A stretch of DNA of 23,173 nt, from positions 1 through 23,173 of the IMG/VR virus record IMGVR_UViG_3300042306_000603. The stretch is one strand, 5' to 3'. The stretch comes from a virus. This document shows positions 15,201 through 21,152 of this stretch, piece after piece (within the stretch, counting starts at the first letter, position 1; each line of letters begins with the position of its first letter). The translations under genes were made by a program, and so were the position numbers. The notes beneath the pieces are model-generated. The model had not been told where the DNA came from. It saw only the letters and a list, made by a program, of their open reading frames with translations, and ran no database searches.

Positions 15201-15524
15201 GGAGATAATAGAATTGCAAGATACGTAAAGGTCAGCGACATGAGCCCAGACTCAGAAAATTCTTTTGTAGATTATTTATATAAAAAGAAGTATGATCTAG
15301 AAGAAGATGAGTATTACGTAGTAGATTTTACTCCATACGTAACAAAGGCTGGCAAAACAATGAGCCACATAGTTCTGGCAAATGCTGACAAGGAGTTAAC
15401 CAGAGCAATTGTTTTTCCTACAATGTATAAAATGTCTCTTGCAAAGATGCGAGAGGGAATGAAGTGTAAGGTTGTGCTGTCTAAATTAGATGATGGCACT
15501 TTAAATGTAAAGGAAATAAAATGA
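12258..15524 (+). CDS. dnaE: DNA polymerase III alpha subunit, DnaE-type
   Basis: The phage replicative polymerase, 1088 residues. The N-terminal PHP domain carries all nine metal ligands seen in active proofreading enzymes: H7, H9, D16, H41, E66, H90, C140, D204, H206. E. coli DnaE has lost some of these. The family C core follows, with GPGRGSAAGSLVCYALGITD, PDIDTDFEDRRR (catalytic acidic pair), GVHAAGVVVA and KLDALGLKTL (third acidic residue). The HhH and OB regions lie toward the end; it is slightly shorter than bacterial DnaE. The start at 12258 is set by TAATG with the previous gene; an in-frame ATG at 12240 would overlap it for no reason. Coupled by ATGA to the next gene. No separate epsilon, beta clamp or loader is in view. 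Confidence 0.95.
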   Translation: MSFTHLHVHSYYSLMDGLNSPLELVQAAKAAGQTAIAITDHGTLSSHREMQIACREEGIKPILGVEAYISPTDRFDKSSKTDKSIQAYNHIILLAKNKKGLENINTLQEIAWNEGFYHKPRIDREILNEYSEGIIVLSGCLNGLISKAIEKGEFSEAKMVLKDFQKTFGKDFYVEVQSHNPEEINSKLLELADELGIKAVATGDAHFAKEEDRVLEEAMLILSTSPKMDKDADFEMSRQIKDINDRLNYLYPDRRISFQDYNLFIQSRSEIEADFNKAGITRKDIYENTMEIADKIGEYDFNSGLDLLPVPKTDADQKLSQMASEGLKRLNLVDQVYLERLKEELSVIKDKSFASYFLVVADMINWAKENDIKVGPGRGSAAGSLVCYALGITDVDPIKYDLLFFRFINPERNDFPDIDTDFEDRRRKEVKDYLKKKFKHVASISTYTYFKDKGVIRDAARVFMVPLSDVNRAMKSIDTFEDFIESPNTKEFRNKYPEVVWLADRLRGRIRSVGVHAAGVVVAKDDLRKYAPVESRADASDLVSGRIPVVAYDMDTVADIGLIKLDALGLKTLSVISDTLASIKKRTGKDINLSELSLDDASVYKVLSDGYTKGVFQAEATPYTNLLIKMGVDKFEDLAASNALVRPGAMNTVGASYIKRKHGDEAVQFIHPIMKPFTENTYGVIIYQEQVMQACVHLGGMTWSEADKVRKIIGKKKDAKEFDEFKDRFIDGASKHISKKQAETLWHTFEAHAGYSFNRSHAVAYSMLSYYTAWLKTYYPLEFMFSILKNENDKDARTEYLIEAKRLGLSVKLPHINESDIYFSLQGESIRFGLAEVKFISDSIANKIIDKRPYRDYAEFIEKASSKGSGINSRAINALNAIGGAAFDDNKRQGNEKDNYYEYLGIPTFNLEGIPPRIKAQARPIEEFDDLGSFVMFGMVKSIKRGSGWARVELVDETGSIGLFHTEQTQIETGQMYFILVGDNRIARYVKVSDMSPDSENSFVDYLYKKKYDLEEDEYYVVDFTPYVTKAGKTMSHIVLANADKELTRAIVFPTMYKMSLAKMREGMKCKVVLSKLDDGTLNVKEIK

Positions 15525-15733
15525 CAGAAGAAAATACAGCATCTGCGCCAGAAGATATATTCAAGTCACTTAGCGTTACAAGAATTTTAGTTGGTGCGAT
15601 AGAAACCCTAGGAGAAATAACTATACCAACCAGCGTATTTTTAAATGCGACTGCAGAAGATAAAGAATTGCAGGTTGATTACAACTCAGATGATCAGACA
15701 TTTGTGTTTAAGCTAAAGTCTTCAAATGAATAA
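15521..15733 (+). CDS. Hypothetical protein after DnaE, 70 aa
   Basis: I do not recognise it. It starts by ATGA overlap with the DnaE stop and its own stop overlaps the MazG-like gene by 8 bases. The N-terminus is polar and acidic (MTEENTASAPED), followed by a helix and a strand-rich end (LQVDYNSDDQTFVFKLK) that looks like a small beta hairpin domain. No cysteine, membrane segment or catalytic motif. It may be an accessory of the polymerase by its coupling, which is inference only. Confidence 0.75.
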   Translation: MTEENTASAPEDIFKSLSVTRILVGAIETLGEITIPTSVFLNATAEDKELQVDYNSDDQTFVFKLKSSNE

Positions 15734-16061
15734 GACGTCCTACGACCTGGATAAGCTTGCTTTAATTTTGCATGAGACAGCAATTGAAAAAGGTTTTTGG
15801 GATAACCCAAAGAACTTTGATGTCTTTGGGAACAAGCTTGCACTAGTTCATTCTGAAGTTACAGAAGTCCTTGAAGCAATTAGAAAGAATAAAGGTTCGG
15901 AAGAGATTGTTGAAGAAATGGCTGATGTTCTAATTAGAACTCTTGATCTTTATGCATCAATGTTTAATGGAGGATTCATTACTCACAGCTTAGATGAAAT
16001 TTTATTTAAGAAAATGGAAATAAATAAAGATAGACCAAAGCTTCACGGCAATTTATTTTAA
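15726..16061 (+). CDS. MazG-like nucleotide pyrophosphohydrolase
   Basis: A 111-residue all-alpha NTP pyrophosphohydrolase of the MazG/dUTPase-like superfamily, hydrolysing NTPs or dNTPs to monophosphate and pyrophosphate with Mg. The metal-binding helices are visible: EVTEVLEAIRK (E-x3-E pattern, about 40-50) and EEIVEEMADVLIRTLDLY (E-x3-D, about 59-76). The end, RPKLHG, is the usual C-terminal motif of phage and bacterial relatives. Phage MazG is thought to cleanse the nucleotide pool or lower ppGpp in starved hosts. It is the last gene of the polymerase transcript, and the recA promoter overlaps its end. The exact substrate cannot be told. Confidence 0.88.
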   Translation: MNKTSYDLDKLALILHETAIEKGFWDNPKNFDVFGNKLALVHSEVTEVLEAIRKNKGSEEIVEEMADVLIRTLDLYASMFNGGFITHSLDEILFKKMEINKDRPKLHGNLF

Positions 16062-16070
16062 TGATATAAT
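16042..16070 (+). promoter_or_regulatory. Probable recA promoter, extended -10
   Basis: TTCACG at 16042-16047 (four of six matches to TTGACA), 17 bp spacer, TGA then TATAAT at 16065-16070. The -35 lies in the end of the MazG-like gene. The predicted start near 16077 leaves a purine-rich 15-base leader (AGAAAGAG). Confidence 0.5.
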
Positions 16071-16091
16071 TGTATAAAAGAAAGAGAAAAA

Positions 16092-17096
16092 ATGACTATA
16101 GCAATAGATGATATTCTAGCGGCACTAGATCCAAAAACAAGAGCAAGAGTAAAAGCAGCACAAGATGTAAAAGTTGAAAAGCAAAAGACACCAAGCATTG
16201 GGTTAAATATGGCCCTTAAAGGTGGACTTGGGTATGGGCGACAAGTTCTTGTATGGGGAAATAAGTCTGCAGGTAAATCTTCGTTTTGCTTGCAGATGAT
16301 TGCCTTGGCACAAAAAGAAGGAAAGACCTGTGCATGGATTGATGCAGAAGCTTCATATGACCAAACATGGGCCGAGACATTGGGCGTAGATTCATCTTCT
16401 CTTATCTATTCTCCAGCAAAAACAGTAAATGATATGGTTGATGTTGCTACAAAGCTAATGGATGCAGGAGTGGATATAATTGTTGTAGACTCTATATCTG
16501 CATTGTTGCCAGCAATTTATTTTGAAAAAGATGGAAATGAAATGAAGGATTTGCAAGATACAAAGCAAATCGGCGCAGAAGCAAAGGATATGACCCACGC
16601 AGTCAAGATGTTAAACTATGCAAACAAAAACACACTACTTGTTCTCATCTCTCAACAGCGAAATCAGTTTGGATCTATGCATGCTAGTCACATCCCAACA
16701 GGTGGCATGGCAGTCAAGTTCTTTTCTTCCACAGTCATTAAGCTCTGGTCGTCTGAAGCTGAGGCTAATGCTATTAAGGCTGGCGTTAAAGTTGGCGACA
16801 AAATTATCGAACAAAGAGTCGGAAGACCAGTTAACTGGATTATTGATTACAACAAGCTCGGCCCCCCAAATCTATCAGGACAATACGACTTTTATTACCA
16901 AGGGGAAGCTCTTGGTGTAGATATTGTAGGTGAAACCCTAGATGCTGCTGAAATGTGCGGAATTATTGAAAAGGGTGGCGCATGGTATACTATAAATAAA
17001 GAAAGAATACAGGGTAGACCAAAGGCTGTTCAGTATTTACGTGATAATCCAGATGTAGTTCTGTCTTTGCAGAAGGAAATAGATGCCAAATATTAA
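16092..17096 (+). CDS. recA: RecA-like recombinase
   Basis: A 334-residue strand-exchange ATPase. Walker A is GNKSAGKS (56-63), the catalytic Glu is in DAEAS (84-88), Walker B is DIIVVDS (128-134), and the DNA-binding loop region is visible as QQRNQFGSMHASHIPTGG (188-205). The C-terminal region is shorter than in bacterial RecA. It coats single-stranded DNA and pairs it with a homologue, for phage recombination and recombination-dependent replication. It has its own promoter and shares its 3' end (14 bases) with the next zinc-ribbon gene. Later genes in this block (nucleases and resolvase) fit the same pathway. UvsX-like or RecA-like phage recombinase are both fair names; the motifs resemble RecA more. 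Confidence 0.93.
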   Translation: MTIAIDDILAALDPKTRARVKAAQDVKVEKQKTPSIGLNMALKGGLGYGRQVLVWGNKSAGKSSFCLQMIALAQKEGKTCAWIDAEASYDQTWAETLGVDSSSLIYSPAKTVNDMVDVATKLMDAGVDIIVVDSISALLPAIYFEKDGNEMKDLQDTKQIGAEAKDMTHAVKMLNYANKNTLLVLISQQRNQFGSMHASHIPTGGMAVKFFSSTVIKLWSSEAEANAIKAGVKVGDKIIEQRVGRPVNWIIDYNKLGPPNLSGQYDFYYQGEALGVDIVGETLDAAEMCGIIEKGGAWYTINKERIQGRPKAVQYLRDNPDVVLSLQKEIDAKY

Positions 17097-17271
17097 TGAG
17101 TTTTTAAATAGTAAAGATTCTGAGTTTGCTAACTTAGAAGAAATCGCTGGTCAAAAGCCATGCTCTAAATGCGAAGAGTTTTCCAGTAGTTATTTCTGGG
17201 ATGCTTCTAGTTTTACTATGAACTGGAAATGTAAAAGTGGGCACCCAAATCAGGTAAAGGTTAACCTATGA
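17083..17271 (+). CDS. Small cysteine protein, 62 aa
   Basis: ATG at 17083 inside the end of recA. The product has CSKC near residue 27, then a Cys and His near the end (WKCKSGH), which could form one zinc ribbon. The N-terminus is an acidic helix. It is coupled to the following oxygenase by an ATGA overlap. No function is recognisable; by position it might be a RecA accessory or a zinc protein working with the oxygenase. It is one of five small Cys-type proteins in this window. Confidence 0.75.
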   Translation: MPNINEFLNSKDSEFANLEEIAGQKPCSKCEEFSSSYFWDASSFTMNWKCKSGHPNQVKVNL

Positions 17272-18041
17272 TAGAAAAGATTGTAATCGCCCCACAAATT
17301 ATAGTTTATAAAAATGCTTTATCAAATAGCAGATCTATTATAGATATGATTGAGTCTGCAGACGAAGTCAAATGGGAAACCTGGTATGAAAATGGATGGA
17401 GATCTTCAGTAGACTTTGATAAAACAAAAGGAGAAGAGTCCTCTCCAATACAAGACATATGCAATGCGTTTGACTATGTTGCAAATGATTACATGTCAGA
17501 CTATTCAGGTGATAGAGGGGTCTGGCCTACCTTTATAAAAAATTGGGATAGTACTAATCTAAATCAAGATAACTATAAGATAGACTTCTTTAAGTATAGC
17601 CACCTATCTTTTGAAAACATGAAATGGGAATCAGATTTATTAATGAAATACCATGTAGACGAATTTGATGCAGACGGTGTATTTAAGAAATACAAAAATA
17701 TAGTTACAATAAACTTTTACCTAAATGACGATTACGAAGGTGGCGAGATCTGTGCTTACAATAAGGACTTGAATGTAAGCTATAGGTATAAGCCAGTGGC
17801 TGGAGATGCAGTTGTTATGCCCTCTGCTAGTCCATTTTTTCATGCAGTAAAGCCATTCTATATGAAGGATAGATATTTTTTAAGATTATTTATTACATAC
17901 GATCAAGGAGAAGATGTGGCTAACAACTATGGAGATTTCTATTCTGAAGAGCACCATGTCGGACATCAGGCAGAAAAAGATTTTATAGATAAAGATTTTC
18001 AATTTTTAAATGTTAACATTAAAGAAGTAGAGGTAAGATAA
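17268..18041 (+). CDS. 2-oxoglutarate/Fe(II) oxygenase, prolyl-hydroxylase type
   Basis: A 257-residue soluble dioxygenase that would use 2-oxoglutarate, O2 and Fe(II) to hydroxylate a substrate. The double-stranded beta-helix core shows H129-x-D131 (YHVDEFDAD), NFYLNDDYEGGEICAYN (149-165), the distal iron ligand H192 (FFHAVKPF) and R202, which would bind the 2-oxoglutarate carboxylate. The order and spacing fit prolyl 4-hydroxylase-like phage oxygenases. The first 100 residues are a family-specific helical part. The substrate is unknown: protein proline, a modified base and a sugar are all possible. It is coupled to its neighbours by ATGA and TAATG and lies in the RecA block, which could favour a nucleic acid role. 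Confidence 0.9.
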   Translation: MIEKIVIAPQIIVYKNALSNSRSIIDMIESADEVKWETWYENGWRSSVDFDKTKGEESSPIQDICNAFDYVANDYMSDYSGDRGVWPTFIKNWDSTNLNQDNYKIDFFKYSHLSFENMKWESDLLMKYHVDEFDADGVFKKYKNIVTINFYLNDDYEGGEICAYNKDLNVSYRYKPVAGDAVVMPSASPFFHAVKPFYMKDRYFLRLFITYDQGEDVANNYGDFYSEEHHVGHQAEKDFIDKDFQFLNVNIKEVEVR

Positions 18042-18346
18042 TGTCTGAAAGATCTGAAGTCAAAAGAGACGGAGCTAAGGCTCAAAAAAATTCAGGTAGG
18101 GGAGATTACCAAAAAGGAGATGCACAATGGAATCAGTTCCTTGTAGATTACAAAGAAGCTGGAACGTCATTCACTTTAAACAAAGACAACTGGGCAAAAA
18201 TCTGTACTGATACATTTAAAGTAAATAGAAATATGCACCCAGCGTTAAAAATTATTATTGGAAGTGAGTCTAAAGTTAGACTTGGTATTATTGAGTGGTC
18301 CGTACTGGAAGAACTCATAGAGTTTTGGGAGGATAACAATGTATAA
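18041..18346 (+). CDS. Putative PD-(D/E)XK-type nuclease or resolvase, 101 aa
   Basis: The N-terminal half has RDGAKAQKNSGRGDYQKGDA then FLVDYKEAG: a small basic region, an acidic residue (D27) and D36-x-K38, the spacing of a PD-(D/E)XK core as in Hjc-like Holliday junction resolvases. The typical first Glu of that family is not clear, so the match is partial. The second half (NWAKICTDTF, RLGIIEW) is helix then strand. It starts by TAATG overlap with the oxygenase and lies in a recombination block. A small DNA-binding protein of unknown type is the alternative. Confidence 0.6.
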   Translation: MSERSEVKRDGAKAQKNSGRGDYQKGDAQWNQFLVDYKEAGTSFTLNKDNWAKICTDTFKVNRNMHPALKIIIGSESKVRLGIIEWSVLEELIEFWEDNNV

Positions 18347-19031
18347 ACTTGATGTTTATTTAGGGAATAATGTAAAGAGCGCAAAGATAAAGCCACTTAC
18401 AGCCAAGAGGGACTGGATGGAAACTCTTGCATACAACTGCTACCCAATGACCTCAGCAAATCTATTAGGGTACTATATTTATTTTGAAGAAGACGTTTCT
18501 TTTATTTGGGATGGAGACAATTTAACTCCAGCCAAGCCTACAAATGGATCTGAAAATGTTTGGGTCGGTAGACCATTTGGTACAGTAAGCTTTGAAACTA
18601 ATTTAGTGTTTAAGTCTGATCCAGACACTAGCATTTTAATTGGTCCACCACCAAATCATTTTATTGAAGGTGCAAACGTTATTAGCAGTCTAGTATCATC
18701 TTCATTTTTTACAGGAGCATTACCTATAGTCTGGAAGCTTCATGTTCCAAACAAAGAATATTTTATTCCAGCAGGCACCCCCATAGCATCAGTATTGCCA
18801 CTGTCACTATCTGCATTTGATAATTCAGAAATTAATTTTACTGGCGAGGTTTATGAGGGATACAGATTGCATAATGATTCAGAGTACATAGACTGGATTC
18901 ATAATCAATATGCTGAGAATGATGTTTGGCCTAAAGTATATGAAAAAGGTAAAGATCATAAAGGTAATAAAGTCGGAGAGCATGAGGTTCAAAGATTAAA
19001 GATGCATATTAAATACGGTGATAAGAAATGA
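18339..19031 (+). CDS. Conserved phage hypothetical, DUF6065-like
   Basis: A 230-residue protein with a beta-rich, cupin-like middle (FIWDGDNLTPAKP, LIGPPPNHFIEGANVISS, FFTGALPIVWKLHVPNKEYF, then IPAGTPIASVLPL). These blocks recall the family DUF6065, whose role is unknown; this is from memory and by eye. The strong GPPPNH and PxGTP blocks suggest a binding site, possibly for a small ligand or metal. It overlaps the nuclease-like gene by 8 bases and is coupled by ATGA to the first micro-membrane protein. There is no signal peptide or membrane segment. The C-terminal 45 residues are charged. Confidence 0.7.
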   Translation: MYKLDVYLGNNVKSAKIKPLTAKRDWMETLAYNCYPMTSANLLGYYIYFEEDVSFIWDGDNLTPAKPTNGSENVWVGRPFGTVSFETNLVFKSDPDTSILIGPPPNHFIEGANVISSLVSSSFFTGALPIVWKLHVPNKEYFIPAGTPIASVLPLSLSAFDNSEINFTGEVYEGYRLHNDSEYIDWIHNQYAENDVWPKVYEKGKDHKGNKVGEHEVQRLKMHIKYGDKK

Positions 19032-19132
19032 CTATCTTTTTATTTGGAGTAATGGTAGGATTAGTAGTTGGTTACCCGCTTGGGTTATTCATTGACAAAA
19101 TAGATAAAAGGATTAAAAATGGCGGAAGATAA
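19028..19132 (+). CDS. Micro-membrane protein, 34 aa
   Basis: ATG at 19028 overlaps the previous stop (ATGA); the stop at 19130-19132 falls 14 bases into the next gene. The product is one hydrophobic helix (IFLFGVMVGLVVGYPLGLFI) followed by a basic tail (DKIDKRIKNGGR), so a single-pass membrane peptide with its basic end in the cytoplasm. No function known. Overlaps at both ends argue that the frame is used. A second such peptide is at 19454. Confidence 0.6.
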   Translation: MTIFLFGVMVGLVVGYPLGLFIDKIDKRIKNGGR

Positions 19133-19457
19133 AAATACACTTCAACTTATTAGCGATATCACAGAGTTTAATGACCTGCATGAGTATATGAAAGACGAAC
19201 ACCTGGATAAAGCGCTGGCTATAGTTGTAAAGATATTGATGAACCCAGAGGTTCCTTCTGCAAAAGCCCCTATGCTAATTATGGAGCTTCAGGCAATGTC
19301 CACTAAATTTGCAGTAATGGCTTCTGTTTATTCTACAATTGCTAAGGACAAAGCTGGAACAGTAAATAATAATAAGAAGAATGTATATTATTCAGTGAAG
19401 GAGTCCATAGACAAACTTGTAGATGCGCTTAAGTATGTCGTTAGGTATAACTCATGA
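19119..19457 (+). CDS. Hypothetical helical protein, 112 aa
   Basis: An all-helical, weakly acidic protein with long amphipathic stretches (HEYMKDEHLDKALAIVVKIL, then APMLIMELQAMSTKFAVMASV) and no cysteine or catalytic motif. It begins inside the end of the 34-residue membrane peptide and its stop overlaps the start of a second membrane peptide (ATGA). I do not recognise a named family. Its place between two micro-membrane peptides in a coupled chain suggests a soluble partner of them, or an accessory of the nuclease after them; both are inference. Confidence 0.75.
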   Translation: MAEDKNTLQLISDITEFNDLHEYMKDEHLDKALAIVVKILMNPEVPSAKAPMLIMELQAMSTKFAVMASVYSTIAKDKAGTVNNNKKNVYYSVKESIDKLVDALKYVVRYNS

Positions 19458-19531
19458 GTTGGCTTCAGGCTTTAATTATCTTTGGTCCTATTCTTGTATT
19501 GGTTGTGGCTTTTTGGGAGGACATTAGATAA
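19454..19531 (+). CDS. Micro-membrane protein, 25 aa
   Basis: ATG at 19454 overlaps the previous stop (ATGA) and its TAA shares a base with the next ATG (TAATG at 19529-19533). The product is almost entirely one hydrophobic helix (LQALIIFGPILVLVVAF) ended by WEDIR. Coupling on both sides is the main evidence for such a small gene, and GGAGG near its end is also the ribosome site of the nuclease gene. It may exist partly as a coupling device. Confidence 0.5.
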   Translation: MSWLQALIIFGPILVLVVAFWEDIR

Positions 19532-20322
19532 TGGGTAGAGAAATAGTTAGAAATTTAAAGTTTAAAAAGCATACTGGAAAATTTTTTGATCCAGAGCTTT
19601 TTGCACAGCTTTTGGATGAGTCGTATAGAAATACAAAACGTGCAGATGGCGATATGACTAAGAAGTCATTTAGCCCTAGTTCGCTAGGATATGGCCACGG
19701 AACATGTCCTAGATATTGGTACATGGCATTTTCTGGTGCAATGTTTATCGATAACAATGATGCTATCGCAGTAGCTAATATGGCACAAGGAACTCAGGCT
19801 CATGAAAGATTACAGAATCTTATTAAGACTATGCCTCAGTGGAGAGCAGAAGAAGAAGAGATTGTTAATGAGTACCCACCTATTAGAGGCTTCATAGATT
19901 TAATTATGGAGTACGATGGAGAGACAGTAATTGGTGAAATCAAAACGGCAAAGCAAGAGGTCTGGGATACTAGACAGTCAGAGATGAAATCATCAGCAAA
20001 CCATATGCTTCAGCTTCTTACATATATGAAGCTTAAGAATGCAAAAGAGGGCTTCTTTCTGTATGAAAATAAAAACACTCAAGAGGTACTAGTCATTCCG
20101 ATTTCAATGAATGAAAAGAATACAAAGATTATTGAGGACGCATTCCTATGGATGCAGGAGGTCTGGGATAATTTCCAAAATGGCGATCTTCCAATGAGGC
20201 CTGCAGGTGCAACTAAATCTAAAATGCCCTGTACATATTGCCCAATTAAAAAAGAATGCTATTCAAAAGAAACTCCAGTCGGAACAGTTCAAATTGAGAA
20301 GTATCAGGTGCCAGTTATATGA
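19531..20322 (+). CDS. Cas4/RecB-like Fe-S nuclease (PD-(D/E)XK)
   Basis: A 263-residue DNA exonuclease of the Cas4/AddB/RecB nuclease group. The catalytic set is complete: GTQAH (His91), GFIDLI (D123), GEIKTAK (E136-x-K138) and the QLLTY motif (Q161). Four cysteines, C59 and C234-x2-C237-x5-C243, are placed as in the iron-sulfur cluster that staples the ends of Cas4 and AddB domains. It would resect DNA ends to make single strands for the RecA encoded upstream. There are no cas1, cas2 or CRISPR repeats in the window, so a stand-alone recombination role is more likely than adaptation. Coupled to the peptide at 19454 and, by ATGA, to the next gene. Confidence 0.9.
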   Translation: MGREIVRNLKFKKHTGKFFDPELFAQLLDESYRNTKRADGDMTKKSFSPSSLGYGHGTCPRYWYMAFSGAMFIDNNDAIAVANMAQGTQAHERLQNLIKTMPQWRAEEEEIVNEYPPIRGFIDLIMEYDGETVIGEIKTAKQEVWDTRQSEMKSSANHMLQLLTYMKLKNAKEGFFLYENKNTQEVLVIPISMNEKNTKIIEDAFLWMQEVWDNFQNGDLPMRPAGATKSKMPCTYCPIKKECYSKETPVGTVQIEKYQVPVI

Positions 20323-20597
20323 TATGCTTAAATACTGATTGCTCAAAATCATTTGATCCAAAGACACATAATCAAAAGTATTGTTCAGATGAATGTTGTA
20401 GAGTAGCTACTAATAAAAAAATAATGGAAAAGTATTATGAAAAAAAAGCAATCAAGAATGGTGCAAAAAGAAATTGCAAAAAATGTAATGTAGTTTTAAG
20501 TAGATATAACTCTTTGAACATATGCTCTAGGTGTGAAAAAAATAAATCAGTAGAAAATAAAAAAAAGATTATTGGAATGATCAATGACATTAGCTAG
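20319..20597 (+). CDS. Small zinc-finger protein, 92 aa
   Basis: Starts by ATGA overlap with the nuclease stop. The N-terminus reads CLNTDCSKSF then QKYCSDECC, a C-x4-C...C-x3-C pattern typical of small phage zinc fingers; a second CKKC...CSRC pair follows near residues 53-72. The rest is lysine-rich and helical, which favours nucleic acid binding. It overlaps the RuvC-like gene by 14 bases, so the two are coupled. A role as a DNA-binding helper of the nuclease or resolvase is inference. Confidence 0.8.
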   Translation: MICLNTDCSKSFDPKTHNQKYCSDECCRVATNKKIMEKYYEKKAIKNGAKRNCKKCNVVLSRYNSLNICSRCEKNKSVENKKKIIGMINDIS

Positions 20598-21150
20598 CCT
20601 AGTTAAAACAAAAGCAAACAGGGTGTTGGGGATAGATGCATCTACAACTTCTATAGCATTTTGCCTTATGGAAAATGATACCCCTATCAAATGGGGTAAG
20701 ATCAACCTTGTAGGTAATGATATATATGAGAAAATTCATGATGCTAAAAACAAGATGCATATGATGCTAGGTGAATTAAAGAGCGATTATATTGCGGTAG
20801 AAGGTGCTATACTTGTTAGATCACCCGATGCTGTGATAAAATTATCTTATGTCTATGGTGTTGTTATTGCTGAGTTAATGTCTACGGGGGCCTCAGTTAT
20901 TACTATATCTCCCAGCTCCTGGCAGTCGTATATTGGGAATAAGAACCCTACAAAAGATGAAAAGCAGGCAATAAGAGTAAAAAATCCTGGTTATGCAGAA
21001 TCATGGTATAAAAATCAACTGCGTAATATGAGGAAACAAAGAACGGCAGATTATTTTAATAAGAAATATAAATTAGATGTAGTAGATTTTGACGTTGCAG
21101 ATTCATTTGGAATTGCACACTATGCAAACAAAGTGCTTACAGAAAGGTAA
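20584..21150 (+). CDS. RuvC-like Holliday junction resolvase
   Basis: A 188-residue RNase H-fold nuclease. The catalytic motifs are visible: VLGIDAS (14-20) with D18, YIAVEG (69-74) with E73, and FDVADSFGIAHY (169-180) with acidic residues D170 and D173. RuvC-type enzymes cut four-way junctions symmetrically, a final step after RecA-type strand exchange and needed to debranch DNA before packaging. The length is close to that of bacterial RuvC. It follows the Cas4-like nuclease and small zinc finger in the same transcript. The phosphate-binding block SPSSWQSYIG is also present. Confidence 0.88.
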   Translation: MTLASLVKTKANRVLGIDASTTSIAFCLMENDTPIKWGKINLVGNDIYEKIHDAKNKMHMMLGELKSDYIAVEGAILVRSPDAVIKLSYVYGVVIAELMSTGASVITISPSSWQSYIGNKNPTKDEKQAIRVKNPGYAESWYKNQLRNMRKQRTADYFNKKYKLDVVDFDVADSFGIAHYANKVLTER

Positions 21151-21152
21151 AC

